Below are positions 10,389 to 18,868 of a stretch of DNA of 64,000 bases, piece after piece. The notes beneath the pieces were generated by a model. The model had not been told where the DNA came from. It saw nothing but the letters and a program-made list of their open reading frames with translations, and made no database searches. Where the stretch lies: assembly GCF_039724765.1 (NCBI RefSeq), contig NZ_CP155729.1, forward strand, positions 1,426,001 to 1,490,000, given 5' to 3'. The position numbers and the translations under genes were made by a program. Position 1 is the stretch's first letter. Every line of letters begins with the position of its first letter. This DNA comes from Sagittula stellata E-37 (lineage in GTDB: Bacteria > Pseudomonadota > Alphaproteobacteria > Rhodobacterales > Rhodobacteraceae).

Positions 10389-10677
10389 CCTTTCCGAACA
10401 ACCGCTTTCCGCTGCCCGGTTCCAAGATTCGTCGGGGATGCATTTTAAGAGTGGATACTGTGATGTCTATTTTTCAGGAAAGTGGTAGTTTGTCTTCCAT
10501 ATTGGGCGCGAGGGAGTTCTCACTCTGCCCGGAAAAACGCTTATTCGGTAAGGGTTTGTTCAATATGCAGGAAATGCGCCCCGATCTGGCAAGTCGGTTG
10601 CCGTCCGCTGGCCATCCATGGAATGTCCTGTCTGGTAACGAGGCTTCCGGCAAGGCGGCTCGACGGAGGAGGACGGC
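10389..10677 (+). promoter_or_regulatory. AT-richer hupC-hupD spacer, probable promoter of the accessory operon
   Basis: This stretch lies between the hupC terminator and hupD and is less GC-rich than its surroundings. An open frame from 10451 (76 codons) has no recognisable protein features and I do not call it. An imperfect inverted repeat of about 22 bases pairs 10389-10410 (CCTTTCCGAACAACCGCT...) with 10531-10553 (GGAAAAACGCTTATTCGG...). A promoter for hupD onwards is expected here because of the upstream terminator, but no clear -35/-10 pair was found. AGGAGGAC just before 10678 is the hupD ribosome-binding site. Confidence 0.35.
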
Positions 10678-11286
10678 ATGACAGGTAAGACCCTCATCAT
10701 GGGCATCGGCAACGTGCTCTGGGCCGACGAAGGCTTCGGGGTGCGCTGCGTGGAGGCGCTGGCCGCCGCATGGTCGTTTCCCGAAGAGGTGACGCTGCTC
10801 GACGGGGGCACGCAGGGGCTCTACCTGCTGCCGTTCCTCGAAGAGGCCGACACGCTGATCGTCTTCGACGCGGTGGACTACGGCCTGACCCCCGGCACGC
10901 TCAAGATCGTCGAGGGGGATGAAGTTCCCGCCTTCATGGGCGCCAAGAAGATGTCCCTGCACCAGACCGGTTTTCAGGATGTGATCGCGACGTCGCAGCT
11001 TATGGGCTACTGCCCCGAGACGCTGATCCTGATCGGCTGTCAACCCGAGGAACTGGAAGACTACGGCGGCGGGCTGCGCGCCGTGGTGGCGGCACAGATC
11101 GCCCCGGCGCTGGAGATCGCGCTGGAGAAGCTGCGCGCCATGGGCATTGCCCCCGCGCCCGGCAAGGCCGATGCGCATCTGCTGGCCGACAAGTCGATCC
11201 TGCGCGACGCTTACGAAGAGGGCCGCCCTTCCGAGGAAGAGGCCTGCCGCATCGGTGATGCCCGATTCCTGCCCGCGGGCGCCTGA
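10678..11286 (+). CDS. hupD: HupD, hydrogenase maturation endopeptidase
   Basis: HupD cleaves the C-terminal tail of the HupL precursor after nickel insertion. The 202-residue protein starts with the family signature IMGIGNVLWADEGFGVR. The three nickel-probing residues known from E. coli HybD (E16, D62, H93) correspond to E18, D64 (VFDAVD) and H95 (SLHQTGF). All are present, so it should be active. The substrate tail is present on HupL and absent on HupV. HupD is first in the accessory set hupDFGHJK and ends three bases before hupF. Confidence 0.94.
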   Translation: MTGKTLIMGIGNVLWADEGFGVRCVEALAAAWSFPEEVTLLDGGTQGLYLLPFLEEADTLIVFDAVDYGLTPGTLKIVEGDEVPAFMGAKKMSLHQTGFQDVIATSQLMGYCPETLILIGCQPEELEDYGGGLRAVVAAQIAPALEIALEKLRAMGIAPAPGKADAHLLADKSILRDAYEEGRPSEEEACRIGDARFLPAGA

Positions 11287-11289
11287 GCC

Positions 11290-11610
11290 ATGTGTGTCGG
11301 CGTCCCGATGGAAATCCTTTCGGTCGACGGCATCTCGGCCATGGCGTCGGGCGCGGAGGGGATCGAGGTGATCGACCTGTCGCTGACACCGGATGCGACC
11401 GTGGGCTGCCACGTCCTCACGTTCCTCGGCGCCGCACGAGAGGTCATCACAGCAGACGAGGCCGCGAAGATCGCCAGCGCGCTGGCGGGCCTGAGGTCGC
11501 TGATGAACGGTGGAAACCTGGGGGACGCCTTTGCCGATCTCGAAGACACCGGGCCGCGTCTGCCGCCCCATCTGCAAGCCGCCCTCGCCGCCGGCAAGTC
11601 CACCGCCTGA
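11290..11610 (+). CDS. hupF: HupF, HypC-family hydrogenase assembly chaperone
   Basis: This 106-residue protein of the HypC/HupF/HybG family begins MCVGVPMEI. The invariant C2, exposed after removal of Met1, holds the Fe(CN)2CO unit in HypC or binds the large-subunit precursor. A second family member, HypC, is at 17261. In Rhizobium and Rhodobacter, HupF is a specialised paralogue that protects HupL under oxygen. The C-terminal tail (about residues 75-106) is longer than in HypC. Spacing of three bases after hupD and 11 bases before hupG supports one transcript. Confidence 0.9.
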   Translation: MCVGVPMEILSVDGISAMASGAEGIEVIDLSLTPDATVGCHVLTFLGAAREVITADEAAKIASALAGLRSLMNGGNLGDAFADLEDTGPRLPPHLQAALAAGKSTA

Positions 11611-11621
11611 AGGAAACCGCC

Positions 11622-12005
11622 ATGTCCCATCCGCTGATCACCCGCCTGACGACCGAGTTCGGCTGGCCCCGTTTCGAAGACATGGGATCGCTTGAAGACT
11701 GGCGGGGCGGTGCGGGTGCGCATGTGCTGTTCGTCCCCGGCGATCCTGCACGCAACCTCGAAACTGCCGACGTGGCGGTGATCCTGCCCGAGCTGCGGCA
11801 GGCCTTCCAGGGCCGGTTCGACTGCGCGGTCTGCGGCGATGCCATAGAAGAACAGGTCCGCAACGAAACCAAGGTCTTCAAGACCCCCAGCCTGATCTTC
11901 TGGCGCGCGGGCGAGATGATCGGCGCCGTGCCGAAGGTCCGCGACTGGGACGACTACATGGCCCGCGTCGCGCATATCCTGAGCCTGCCGGTCGCCGCGG
12001 AATAA
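11622..12005 (+). CDS. hupG: HupG, HyaE-type hydrogenase accessory protein
   Basis: The 127-residue protein has a thioredoxin-like fold of the HyaE/HupG family, without a CxxC redox motif at the usual place. The only close cysteine pair is CAVC at about residues 68-71. HyaE-type proteins chaperone the Tat-exported small subunit, so the likely client is HupS. The ATG at 11622 follows AAGGAAACC, and the coding region sits between hupF and hupH as in R. capsulatus. The start gives the canonical length. Confidence 0.86.
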   Translation: MSHPLITRLTTEFGWPRFEDMGSLEDWRGGAGAHVLFVPGDPARNLETADVAVILPELRQAFQGRFDCAVCGDAIEEQVRNETKVFKTPSLIFWRAGEMIGAVPKVRDWDDYMARVAHILSLPVAAE

Positions 12006-12018
12006 GGGAGAGAGACAG

Positions 12019-12849
12019 ATGTCGAATTTCGTACTGCCCCCGGTGGGTTTCGGGCCCGGATCGCAGCCCCTGGGCGATGAGGAGGCGCAGCTCGAATACA
12101 TGCCGATGCCGCAGGACATGCGCACCTATGCGCCGCATGTGCCGGACGTGGCGGGCGACGCAGGCGCGGCCATGGCCCTGCTGGCAGAGGTCGGAGAGGC
12201 CTGCACGCAGGTGGCCCGCGACGGTGGTTCAAGGACCTTCGATCTGACCGGCCTGAACGCTGCGAACCTCGCCCTGATCAAGGAGACGCTGGGAGAGGGC
12301 GAAGTGGCGGTGAAGGTCTGGGGTCTGCCCGCGCTCGCCGCGCAGGAATCGGTCTTTGCAGGGGTCTGGCGTGTGACCGGCGAAGGCGTCGACCGGATCG
12401 AGGTCGCGCAGGTGCCGCAGGCCGCCCGGGCACGCGCCTTCATCCCGCGCAGGCCCGCCGCCGGGGCGCAGGCGCCAAAGGGCATGGGCGTGGTCAACGC
12501 GCCCGCGCTGGCCGTCGAGCTTGAGGAGAAATCGGCCAACTACGCGACCGCGCGCGAGCTGCACGTCGTCAACCTGACCCTCCTGCCGCACACCGAACCG
12601 GACCTGCTGTGGCTCGATGTCGCGCTGGGGCAGGGGTCGGCCACGTTGCTGTCGCGCGGCTATGGCAACTGCCGCGTCACGGCGACGGCGCTGCCGCATG
12701 TCTGGCGGGTGCAGTTCTTCAACTCGATGGACACGCTGATTCTCGACACGTTCGAGGTGACCGACATGCCCGAAGTGGTTTTGGCCGCGAACGAGGACCT
12801 GACCGACAGCGCGGAGCGCATCGCCGAAGTGCTGGAGGCGATCCGATGA
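12019..12849 (+). CDS. hupH: HupH, HyaF-type hydrogenase accessory protein
   Basis: This 276-residue protein of the HupH/HyaF family is required for full maturation of membrane-bound uptake hydrogenases; its exact biochemical task is not settled. It opens MSNFVLPPVGFGPGSQP, typical of the family. No signal peptide, membrane helix or catalytic motif is seen. A ribosome-binding site (GGGAGAGA) precedes the ATG. The stop overlaps the start of hupJ by 4 bases (ATGA). Assignment rests on family resemblance plus exact operon position. Confidence 0.88.
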   Translation: MSNFVLPPVGFGPGSQPLGDEEAQLEYMPMPQDMRTYAPHVPDVAGDAGAAMALLAEVGEACTQVARDGGSRTFDLTGLNAANLALIKETLGEGEVAVKVWGLPALAAQESVFAGVWRVTGEGVDRIEVAQVPQAARARAFIPRRPAAGAQAPKGMGVVNAPALAVELEEKSANYATARELHVVNLTLLPHTEPDLLWLDVALGQGSATLLSRGYGNCRVTATALPHVWRVQFFNSMDTLILDTFEVTDMPEVVLAANEDLTDSAERIAEVLEAIR

Positions 12850-13655
12850 ACACGCAGACGGGGTTCGAGGGTTCTTACCTAGGCGCGGCGGACAAGATCA
12901 GCGCGCAGGCGATCATGGAGTGCAAGATCTGCTGGACACCCTACGATCCGGCAGAGGGCGACGACACGCGGCAGGTGGAACCGGGCACGCCGTTCCTCGC
13001 GCTGCCGGACGACTGGTCCTGCCCCAATTGTTCGGCCCCGAAGGAACAGTTTCTGGTGCAGTCCGATCCGGGGTCCGTGGCAGCGCAGCAGGCGACGGCG
13101 CTGGCCCCGCGCATCGCCGCGCTTGAGGCCGACTTCCGCGAGATATGGCATTCGAAGATGCGCGACGTGCCGATGGTCAACGCGGCGCTGCGCGTGGAGG
13201 CCGTGGGCTTCACCCTGTACGAAGGCCGCCCGCTGGGGGTCCTGATCTCGCCGTGGTTCATGAACCTCGTGATGCTGGCCGCCGAGGACGAGGACTGGTC
13301 CGGGCTGAAGGCGGGCGAGAAGGAGGTGATCGCCTTCCCGTCCGGCGACTACGAGTTCCTGCACAACGTGCGCGAGCAGTCTGGCGGCTACAAGGCATGT
13401 TCCCTGTTCTCGCCGATGGGCGATTTCCGCAGCCACAAGGACGCGGCCGACGTCGCGCGCGCCGTCATGGTCGCGCTGTTCCAGGAGGAGCACCGGGCAG
13501 AGACCGACCGTTCCGCCGATATCCGCGCCGCGCGCGAGGCGGAACTGGCCGAGACTGCGGAGCCGGAAGACGAGGCCGGTGCACCCGCTCTCGACCCGGC
13601 GCCGACGCGGCGGGCGGTCATTACAGGCGGCATGGCCGCCGGGGATGGGGAGTAG
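12846..13655 (+). CDS. hupJ: HupJ with N-terminal rubredoxin (HupI-HupJ fusion)
   Basis: The 269-residue protein has two parts. Residues about 18-75 form a rubredoxin domain with two CxxC knuckles (CKIC and CPNC), equal to the separate HupI of Rhizobium. Residues about 85-215 match the HupJ/HybE assembly chaperone domain, including the stretch GVLISPWFMNLV. A charged, low-complexity tail follows, rich in Glu and Ala. Rubredoxin HupI is thought to supply electrons or buffer oxygen during HupS/HupL maturation. The ATG overlaps the hupH stop, and hupK follows five bases after the stop. Confidence 0.88.
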   Translation: MNTQTGFEGSYLGAADKISAQAIMECKICWTPYDPAEGDDTRQVEPGTPFLALPDDWSCPNCSAPKEQFLVQSDPGSVAAQQATALAPRIAALEADFREIWHSKMRDVPMVNAALRVEAVGFTLYEGRPLGVLISPWFMNLVMLAAEDEDWSGLKAGEKEVIAFPSGDYEFLHNVREQSGGYKACSLFSPMGDFRSHKDAADVARAVMVALFQEEHRAETDRSADIRAAREAELAETAEPEDEAGAPALDPAPTRRAVITGGMAAGDGE

Positions 13656-13660
13656 GCTGG

Positions 13661-14554
13661 ATGCTCGATCGTGCCGGGGGAACGAGGCTGACATGGCGGA
13701 CCGGGCCGGCGCTGCCGCTGACGCGCCTTGTCGTCGGTCGCCCGGCAGAAGAGGCGGCGGCGGTCCTGCCGCGCGTCTGCAACCTTTGCCGCGGCGCGCA
13801 GGAGACCGCTGCGCGGCTTGCCTTCGGGCTGCCGCTGGAGGAGGGGGCCGATGACCGCCTGCACGCAGAGATCCTGCGTGATCATGTCCTGATGCTCTGC
13901 GTTCGCCTGCCGCGCCACTTCGGCAGCACCGCGACGGCCCTGCCGCAGGGATGGCAGGCTGACCCGTCCCTGCTGCGCACGCCGCTGTTTGGCTCCCAAT
14001 CTCTGCCCCGGCACCTGTCGGAACTGTACCGCGCCATGGTGGAGGGCCAGGGCGTGATGCTGCTTCTGCGCCGGGTGCGCGACAGCTTTGCCCCGTTCGA
14101 GGCGGCAACCAGCGTTCTGCCGGTGCCGGAGGGTGCAGAGGTCCTTGACCTCACGGCGCAGGAAAACTCCGTCGCGGGACGCTGGGCCGTGCATCCCCTG
14201 ATGCGGGAAGTCGAACGGGACTTCGGGCGCGGGCCGTTCTGGCGACTCATGGGGCGGGTTGTGGAACTCGACGCGCTTCTGGCCGGGGTGCGCCTGCCGT
14301 TTCGGGCGACCCCGCAGGGCGAGGCTTTTGTTCCTGCCGCACGAGGCTGCTACGGTATCTCGGCCGGGACAGAGGCTGGCCGCGTGACCACCTTCCACCG
14401 GGTGACGCCGACCGATCACCTGCTGGCCGAAAGCGGGGTGCTCGATCAGAGCCTCGCGGCGTTGCCACGGGTCAAATGGGGCTTGGCGCCACTTGTGCTG
14501 GATATTCTCGACCCCTGCGTGCCGGTGCGGCTGGAGGAGATGGACGATGCATGA
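13661..14554 (+). CDS. hupK: HupK, hydrogenase assembly scaffold related to the large subunit
   Basis: This 297-residue HupK-family protein is a shortened relative of HupL thought to act as a scaffold for assembly of the Fe(CN)2CO unit. An L1-like motif is kept ([10 protein letters not shown], CxxC near residue 44). The L2-like C-terminus is degenerate: [14 protein letters not shown] keeps the first cysteine but loses the second. It therefore cannot bind a complete NiFe site and is unlikely to be catalytic. The stop overlaps the hypA start by 8 bases, a GATGCATGA junction like that between the small ORF and hupC. Confidence 0.87.
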   Translation: MLDRAGGTRLTWRTGPALPLTRLVVGRPAEEAAAVLPRVCNLCRGAQETAARLAFGLPLEEGADDRLHAEILRDHVLMLCVRLPRHFGSTATALPQGWQADPSLLRTPLFGSQSLPRHLSELYRAMVEGQGVMLLLRRVRDSFAPFEAATSVLPVPEGAEVLDLTAQENSVAGRWAVHPLMREVERDFGRGPFWRLMGRVVELDALLAGVRLPFRATPQGEAFVPAARGCYGISAGTEAGRVTTFHRVTPTDHLLAESGVLDQSLAALPRVKWGLAPLVLDILDPCVPVRLEEMDDA

Positions 14555-14888
14555 ACTCTCGCTTTGTGAAGGCATTAGGTCGGTGCTGGAAGACACGGCA
14601 CGTCAGCATGGCGTCGCGCGTATCGCGCGGGTGCGGCTTGAGGTCGGGCGCTTTGCGGGCGTCGAAAAGGACGCGCTGTTCTTTGCCTTCGACGTGGTGA
14701 TGCGCGGCTCTGCGGCGGAGGGGGCCGTGCTGGAAGTGATCGACCTGCCGGGGCAGGCGATGTGTTACGACTGCATGAAGGTCGTGGAAATCGCTCACCG
14801 GCTCGACCCCTGCCCGGACTGCGGCGGGGGAAAACTGATGCCGCAGGGCGGCGATGAAATGCGTATCAAGGATTTGGAGGCTGCGTGA
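14547..14888 (+). CDS. hypA: HypA, nickel metallochaperone
   Basis: HypA delivers nickel, with HypB, to the hydrogenase large subunit. The 113-residue protein begins MHELSLCEG, in which the N-terminal MHE binds nickel (H2). It has a structural zinc site made of two CxxC motifs (C73/C76 and C89/C92). The ATG at 14547 overlaps the hupK end by 8 bases. The stop shares one base with the hypB ATG (TGATG). The length is standard for the family. Confidence 0.94.
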   Translation: MHELSLCEGIRSVLEDTARQHGVARIARVRLEVGRFAGVEKDALFFAFDVVMRGSAAEGAVLEVIDLPGQAMCYDCMKVVEIAHRLDPCPDCGGGKLMPQGGDEMRIKDLEAA

Positions 14889-15754
14889 TGTGTACGGTTT
14901 GCGGATGCGGAGACGGAGAGGTGAAGGTGCACGGCCATGAACACGATCATGACCACGGGCATCATCATCATGGCCACCACCATGAGCATGACCACCACCA
15001 TCAGCACGGGCACGGCCATGGGCATGACCACGTCCATTTCGGCCATGGCGCTGCCGGTGTCGATGTGCCGGGCATGTCGCAGGCGCGGCTGATCGAGATC
15101 GAAACCTCGATCCTTGCCAAGAACGACCGTTACGCGGAGGCCAACCGCAGGGTCCTGGCCGCGAAGGGGATCCTCGCGCTGAACTTCGTGTCCTCGCCGG
15201 GATCGGGCAAGACGACGCTTTTGTGCCGGACCATCGAGGCGCTGGGGGATCAGCCGCTTGCGGTGATCGAGGGCGACCAGCAGACCCAGAACGACGCCGA
15301 CCGCATCCGCGCGACCGGCGCGCGGGCGGTGCAGGTGAACACCGGCAAGGGCTGCCACCTCGACGGCCACATGGTCGGTCACGCGCTGGACCATCTCGAC
15401 CTCGCGCCCGGCGCCATGCTGTTCATCGAGAACGTCGGCAACCTGGTGTGTCCGGCGGGCTTCGACCTTGGCGAGGACTGCAAGGTGGCGATCCTGTCGG
15501 TCACCGAGGGCGAGGACAAGCCGCTGAAATACCCCGACATGTTCCAGGCGGCGCGGCTGGCGATCCTCAACAAGACCGACCTCGCCCCGCATTGCGACGT
15601 GGACATGGACCTGTACGAGGCGAACCTGCGCCGGGTGAACCCGGAGATCGAGATCATCGCCCTGTCGGCCCGCACGGGCGAAGGCATGGACCTCTGGACC
15701 GGCTGGCTGAAGGCGCGCCTCGCGGCGAAACGGGCGCCCGCCGCGGCGGAATGA
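14888..15754 (+). CDS. hypB: HypB, nickel-binding GTPase
   Basis: HypB is the GTPase that powers nickel insertion with HypA. The 288-residue protein begins MCTVCGCG, the high-affinity CxxCGC nickel motif. A histidine tract follows, with 23 histidines between residues 15 and 53, which should store nickel as in Bradyrhizobium HypB. The P-loop is SSPGSGKTT (about 102-110), followed by [15 protein letters not shown] and the guanine-specificity NKTD (LNKTDLAP). A GTG three bases upstream is in frame, but the ATG keeps the motif at the N-terminus. The stop overlaps hupR. Confidence 0.95.
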   Translation: MCTVCGCGDGEVKVHGHEHDHDHGHHHHGHHHEHDHHHQHGHGHGHDHVHFGHGAAGVDVPGMSQARLIEIETSILAKNDRYAEANRRVLAAKGILALNFVSSPGSGKTTLLCRTIEALGDQPLAVIEGDQQTQNDADRIRATGARAVQVNTGKGCHLDGHMVGHALDHLDLAPGAMLFIENVGNLVCPAGFDLGEDCKVAILSVTEGEDKPLKYPDMFQAARLAILNKTDLAPHCDVDMDLYEANLRRVNPEIEIIALSARTGEGMDLWTGWLKARLAAKRAPAAAE

Positions 15755-17256
15755 ACGCCATGGCCGACGCATCCACCCTGACCCTGCCCACGATCCTGCT
15801 GGTCGACGACGAGGAGCACGCGCTCAACGCCATGCGGATGGCGCTGGAGGACGACTTCGACTGCCTTTGCGCGCTGAATGCCGACGAGGCCGAGGCGCTG
15901 ATGGAGGAGAACTTCGTCCAGGTGGTGATCTGCGACCAGCGTATGCCGGGGCGGTCGGGGGTGGATTTCCTGTCGGCGGTGCGCGACCGCTGGCCAGAGA
16001 CGGTGCGCATCATCATCACCGGCTACGCCGAAACGCAGGACATGATCGCGGCGATCAACGACGCGGGCATCTATCAGCTGATCACCAAGCCCTGGCACCC
16101 CGATCAGCTTATCATGATGGCGAAGAACGCCGCCGACCTGTTCCGCCTGAACCGCGACCACGAGCGCATGTCGCTGGAGATGCGGTTCCTCACCCGCTCG
16201 GTCGAGCACAAGCTGGCGGAGAAACGAAAGGCGCTGCGCGAGGGGCTGGGGTTCGAGAAGATCCTGCGCTCGGCCAATTCGCCGATGAACCCGGTCGTGG
16301 CGCAGGCGCGGCAGTTCGCATCCTTCGACGTCTCGGTGATGATCGTAGGAGAGGAAGGCACCGGCAAGGCCGAGATGGCCCGGGCGATCCACTACGGCTC
16401 TCTCCGGTCGGACCGGGCCTACCACGAGGTCAACGTGGTGGGCGTGGACGACCGCATCCTCGAAATCGAACTGTTCGGCCATAAGCGCGGCGCGGTCCCC
16501 AATTTGCAGACCAACGGCGTGGGCCTGTTGCAGAAAGCCGACCGGGGCACGCTGTTCCTGAACGGAGTCGAGAGCCTGTCTCCAAGGATGCAGCTCCAGT
16601 TGCAGCAGGTGGCGATGGAGGGCGTCTTCCGCCCCGTCGGCGGACACGAGTCGCTGCGGACGGGCACGCGTCTGATCGCGGGGGCCAGCCGAGATCTGAG
16701 GGCAGAGGTCGAGGCAGGCAACTTCCGCGCCGACCTGTTCTACGCACTGGCCCAGACCACGCTGCATGTGCCGCCGCTGCGGGCCCGGCTGTCTGACCTG
16801 CCGCTTCTCGCGCAGGAAATGCTGTTCGAGGCGGCCGCGCGGCATGGCAAGATCGTCCACGGGCTCTGCGAGGATGCGGTGGATTTCCTGAAGCGCTATC
16901 ACTGGCCGGGCAACCTGCGCGAGCTGGAGAACGAGGTGCTCCGCATGCTGATCTTCGCGCAGGACGCGGTGCTGGGGCCGGAGCTGATCTCGCGTCACAT
17001 CCTGCAGGCAGCGCCTTCGGAGGCGGGGCGCGAACCCGGCGTCGACGCGGTGCTGGCCGACACCGGATCGCTGAAGGAACGGGTGGAGCAGATCGAGATG
17101 CGCATCCTGCGCGAGACGCTGACCCGTCTCAGATGGAACAAGTCGCGTGCGGCCTCTGAACTGGGGCTGAGCCGCGTGGGTCTCCGGGCCAAGATCGAAC
17201 GCTATGGCATCGAAGAGCCGCGCAAGGCCGGGATGCCGGACGACGAGGAGGAGTAA
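15751..17256 (+). CDS. hupR: HupR, NtrC-family response regulator of hydrogenase genes
   Basis: The 501-residue protein contains a receiver domain (phospho-acceptor D62 in [10 protein letters not shown]), an AAA+ central domain and a Fis-type helix-turn-helix (about 450-490, [17 protein letters not shown]). The Walker A is [10 protein letters not shown] (200-209). At the sigma54-contact loop, where NtrC proteins have GAFTGA, this protein reads GAVPNL (247-252). That fits R. capsulatus HupR, which works with sigma70 polymerase and is active when unphosphorylated. HupT should be the kinase. The start at 15751 overlaps the hypB stop (ATGA); an ATG at 15760 is the alternative. Confidence 0.92.
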   Translation: MNAMADASTLTLPTILLVDDEEHALNAMRMALEDDFDCLCALNADEAEALMEENFVQVVICDQRMPGRSGVDFLSAVRDRWPETVRIIITGYAETQDMIAAINDAGIYQLITKPWHPDQLIMMAKNAADLFRLNRDHERMSLEMRFLTRSVEHKLAEKRKALREGLGFEKILRSANSPMNPVVAQARQFASFDVSVMIVGEEGTGKAEMARAIHYGSLRSDRAYHEVNVVGVDDRILEIELFGHKRGAVPNLQTNGVGLLQKADRGTLFLNGVESLSPRMQLQLQQVAMEGVFRPVGGHESLRTGTRLIAGASRDLRAEVEAGNFRADLFYALAQTTLHVPPLRARLSDLPLLAQEMLFEAAARHGKIVHGLCEDAVDFLKRYHWPGNLRELENEVLRMLIFAQDAVLGPELISRHILQAAPSEAGREPGVDAVLADTGSLKERVEQIEMRILRETLTRLRWNKSRAASELGLSRVGLRAKIERYGIEEPRKAGMPDDEEE

Positions 17257-17260
17257 GACC

Positions 17261-17575
17261 ATGTGTCTGGGGATTCCGGGACAGATCATCGAAGTGACGG
17301 ACGAAGCGCGCATGATGGCGCTGGCCTCCGTCTCGGGCGTCCGGCGCGAGGTCAACGTGGCCTGCGTGGCGACGGGAGCGCTGGAGGATCTGGTGGGCCA
17401 GTGGGCGCTGATCCACGTGGGCTTTGCCATGTCGCTGATCGACGAGGACGAGGCCGCCAAGACCCTGGAGGCGCTGCGGGGATTGGGCGAGGCGCAGGAG
17501 ACGCTGGAGGCGATGGCGGCAGGCGATGCCGCGCTGGCCGGTCCGGCGCGGGACGCGATGGAGGAAAGCGCATGA
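17261..17575 (+). CDS. hypC: HypC, hydrogenase assembly chaperone
   Basis: This 104-residue HypC begins MCLGIPGQI with the invariant C2. HypC forms a complex with HypD that carries the Fe(CN)2CO group to the large subunit. It is the second HypC-family protein of the cluster; HupF at 11290 is the specialised one. The last 25 residues are Ala/Glu-rich. A strong ribosome-binding site (GAGGAGGAG) lies upstream, partly within the hupR 3' end. The stop overlaps the hypD ATG by 4 bases. Confidence 0.94.
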   Translation: MCLGIPGQIIEVTDEARMMALASVSGVRREVNVACVATGALEDLVGQWALIHVGFAMSLIDEDEAAKTLEALRGLGEAQETLEAMAAGDAALAGPARDAMEESA

Positions 17576-18714
17576 AACACGTCCAGGAATTCCGCGACCC
17601 GAAACCCGCCAAAGCGTTGATCGCCCGCATCGGTGCGGTGCTCGACCGGATCGGGGCCACGGCGGAAAAGCCGGTGCACATCATGGAGATCTGCGGTGGG
17701 CACACCCATGCGATCTTCCGCTACGGGCTGGACAAGCTGGTGCCGCCGGGACTGGAGTTCATCCACGGCCCGGGCTGCCCGGTCTGCGTGCTGCCGATGA
17801 GCCGCGTCGACGAATGCATCGAGATCGCGGAACGCCCCGAGGTGATCTTCACCACCTTCGGCGACGCCATGCGGGTGCCGGGCACGGGCAAGTCGCTGAT
17901 GCAGGCGAAAGCGGACGGTGCCGACATCCGCATGGTCTATTCGCCGCTCGACGCGCTGGAGATCGCCCGGCGCAACCCCGAACGCGAAGTGGTGTTCTTC
18001 GGCTTGGGCTTCGAGACGACAACGCCCTCCACCGCGCTGTCGATCCAGGCGGCGGCGCGCGAGGGGCTGGCCAACTTCTCGGTCTTCTGCAACCACATCA
18101 CGGTGCCGCATCCGATCCGCGCTCTGCTGGACGATCCGCACATGGTGCTGGACGGTTTCGTCGGGCCGGGGCATGTCTCGATGGTGATCGGCGTGCATCC
18201 CTATGATTTCATCGCAGAAGACTACGGCAAGCCGCTGGTGGTCGCCGGATTCGAGCCCCTGGACCTGCTGCAGTCGGTGCTGATGGTGCTGGAGCAGATC
18301 GCCGAGGGCCGCGCCGAGATCGAGAACCAGTATGCCCGCGTGGTGCCCGAGCACGGCAACCCTGTGTCGCTGGCCGCGATTGCGGACGTCTATGAAGCGC
18401 GCCCGTCCTTCGAATGGCGGGGTCTGGGCGAAATCGACGCCTCGGGCCTGCGCATCCGTGAGGCCTACCGGGCGTGGGACGCGGAAGAGAAGTTCGGTAT
18501 CGGCTATGCAGCAGGCGCGCGGAGCGTCGCGGAGCCGGAGGGCTGCATGTGCGGTGCGGTGATGACGGGGCGGATGAAACCCGTGGCCTGCCCGCAGTTC
18601 GGCACGGGCTGCACGCCGGAGATGCCGCTGGGGGCGCTCATGGTCAGCTCGGAAGGGGCCTGCGCTGCCTACTACCAGTACGGCGGTGCGCGGGCGGCGG
18701 AACCGGCGGAATGA
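17572..18714 (+). CDS. hypD: HypD, iron-sulfur scaffold for Fe(CN)2CO assembly
   Basis: This 380-residue HypD is the scaffold on which CN and CO ligands are attached to iron, with HypC and HypE. Conserved motifs are all visible: CGGHTHAIF, HGPGCPVC, GFETTTPSTA, a GFVGPGHVS segment and the C-terminal cysteines of the 4Fe-4S site (GCMCGAV, CPQFGTGC). The ATG overlaps the hypC stop. Downstream, 154 bases with two strong hairpins and a repeat motif precede hypE. Confidence 0.95.
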   Translation: MKHVQEFRDPKPAKALIARIGAVLDRIGATAEKPVHIMEICGGHTHAIFRYGLDKLVPPGLEFIHGPGCPVCVLPMSRVDECIEIAERPEVIFTTFGDAMRVPGTGKSLMQAKADGADIRMVYSPLDALEIARRNPEREVVFFGLGFETTTPSTALSIQAAAREGLANFSVFCNHITVPHPIRALLDDPHMVLDGFVGPGHVSMVIGVHPYDFIAEDYGKPLVVAGFEPLDLLQSVLMVLEQIAEGRAEIENQYARVVPEHGNPVSLAAIADVYEARPSFEWRGLGEIDASGLRIREAYRAWDAEEKFGIGYAAGARSVAEPEGCMCGAVMTGRMKPVACPQFGTGCTPEMPLGALMVSSEGACAAYYQYGGARAAEPAE

Positions 18715-18720
18715 GGGACG

Positions 18721-18803
18721 TCGCCGGGCGGGTGCCCGGCGATCCGCCGGGGGAGGCTCTGCCTCCCCCGGACCCCCTCCGAGGTATTTGGACCAAGATG
18801 AAG
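18721..18803 (+). repeat. Double hairpin plus GAGGTATTTGGACC-type repeat between hypD and hypE
   Basis: Two perfect GC hairpins stand in a row. The first is TCGCCGGGC/GCCCGGCGA (18721-18729 and 18734-18742, loop GGGT). The second is CCGGGGGAGGC/GCCTCCCCCGG (18747-18757 and 18761-18771, loop TCT). They are followed at 18781-18803 by GAGGTATTTGGACCAAGATG and AAG, the same motif as at 3867-3889. No U-tract follows, so it is not a classical terminator. It may act as an mRNA-stability or REP-like element within the hyp operon. Confidence 0.65.
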
Positions 18804-18868
18804 GGGCGGGGCCGTTTGGAGGCATTGCGGACACGTTTGGACGCGTGCCGGGACAGGGAAGACGCGAC

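Noticed and set aside
10451..10681. A 76-codon frame in the hupC-hupD gap
   Set aside because: No ribosome-binding site, signal or domain; it runs into the hupD ribosome-binding site and overlaps the hupD start in another frame.
14940..15040. Short repeats of CAT/CAC codons resembling a tandem repeat array
   Set aside because: They encode the histidine tract of HypB and are explained by protein function.
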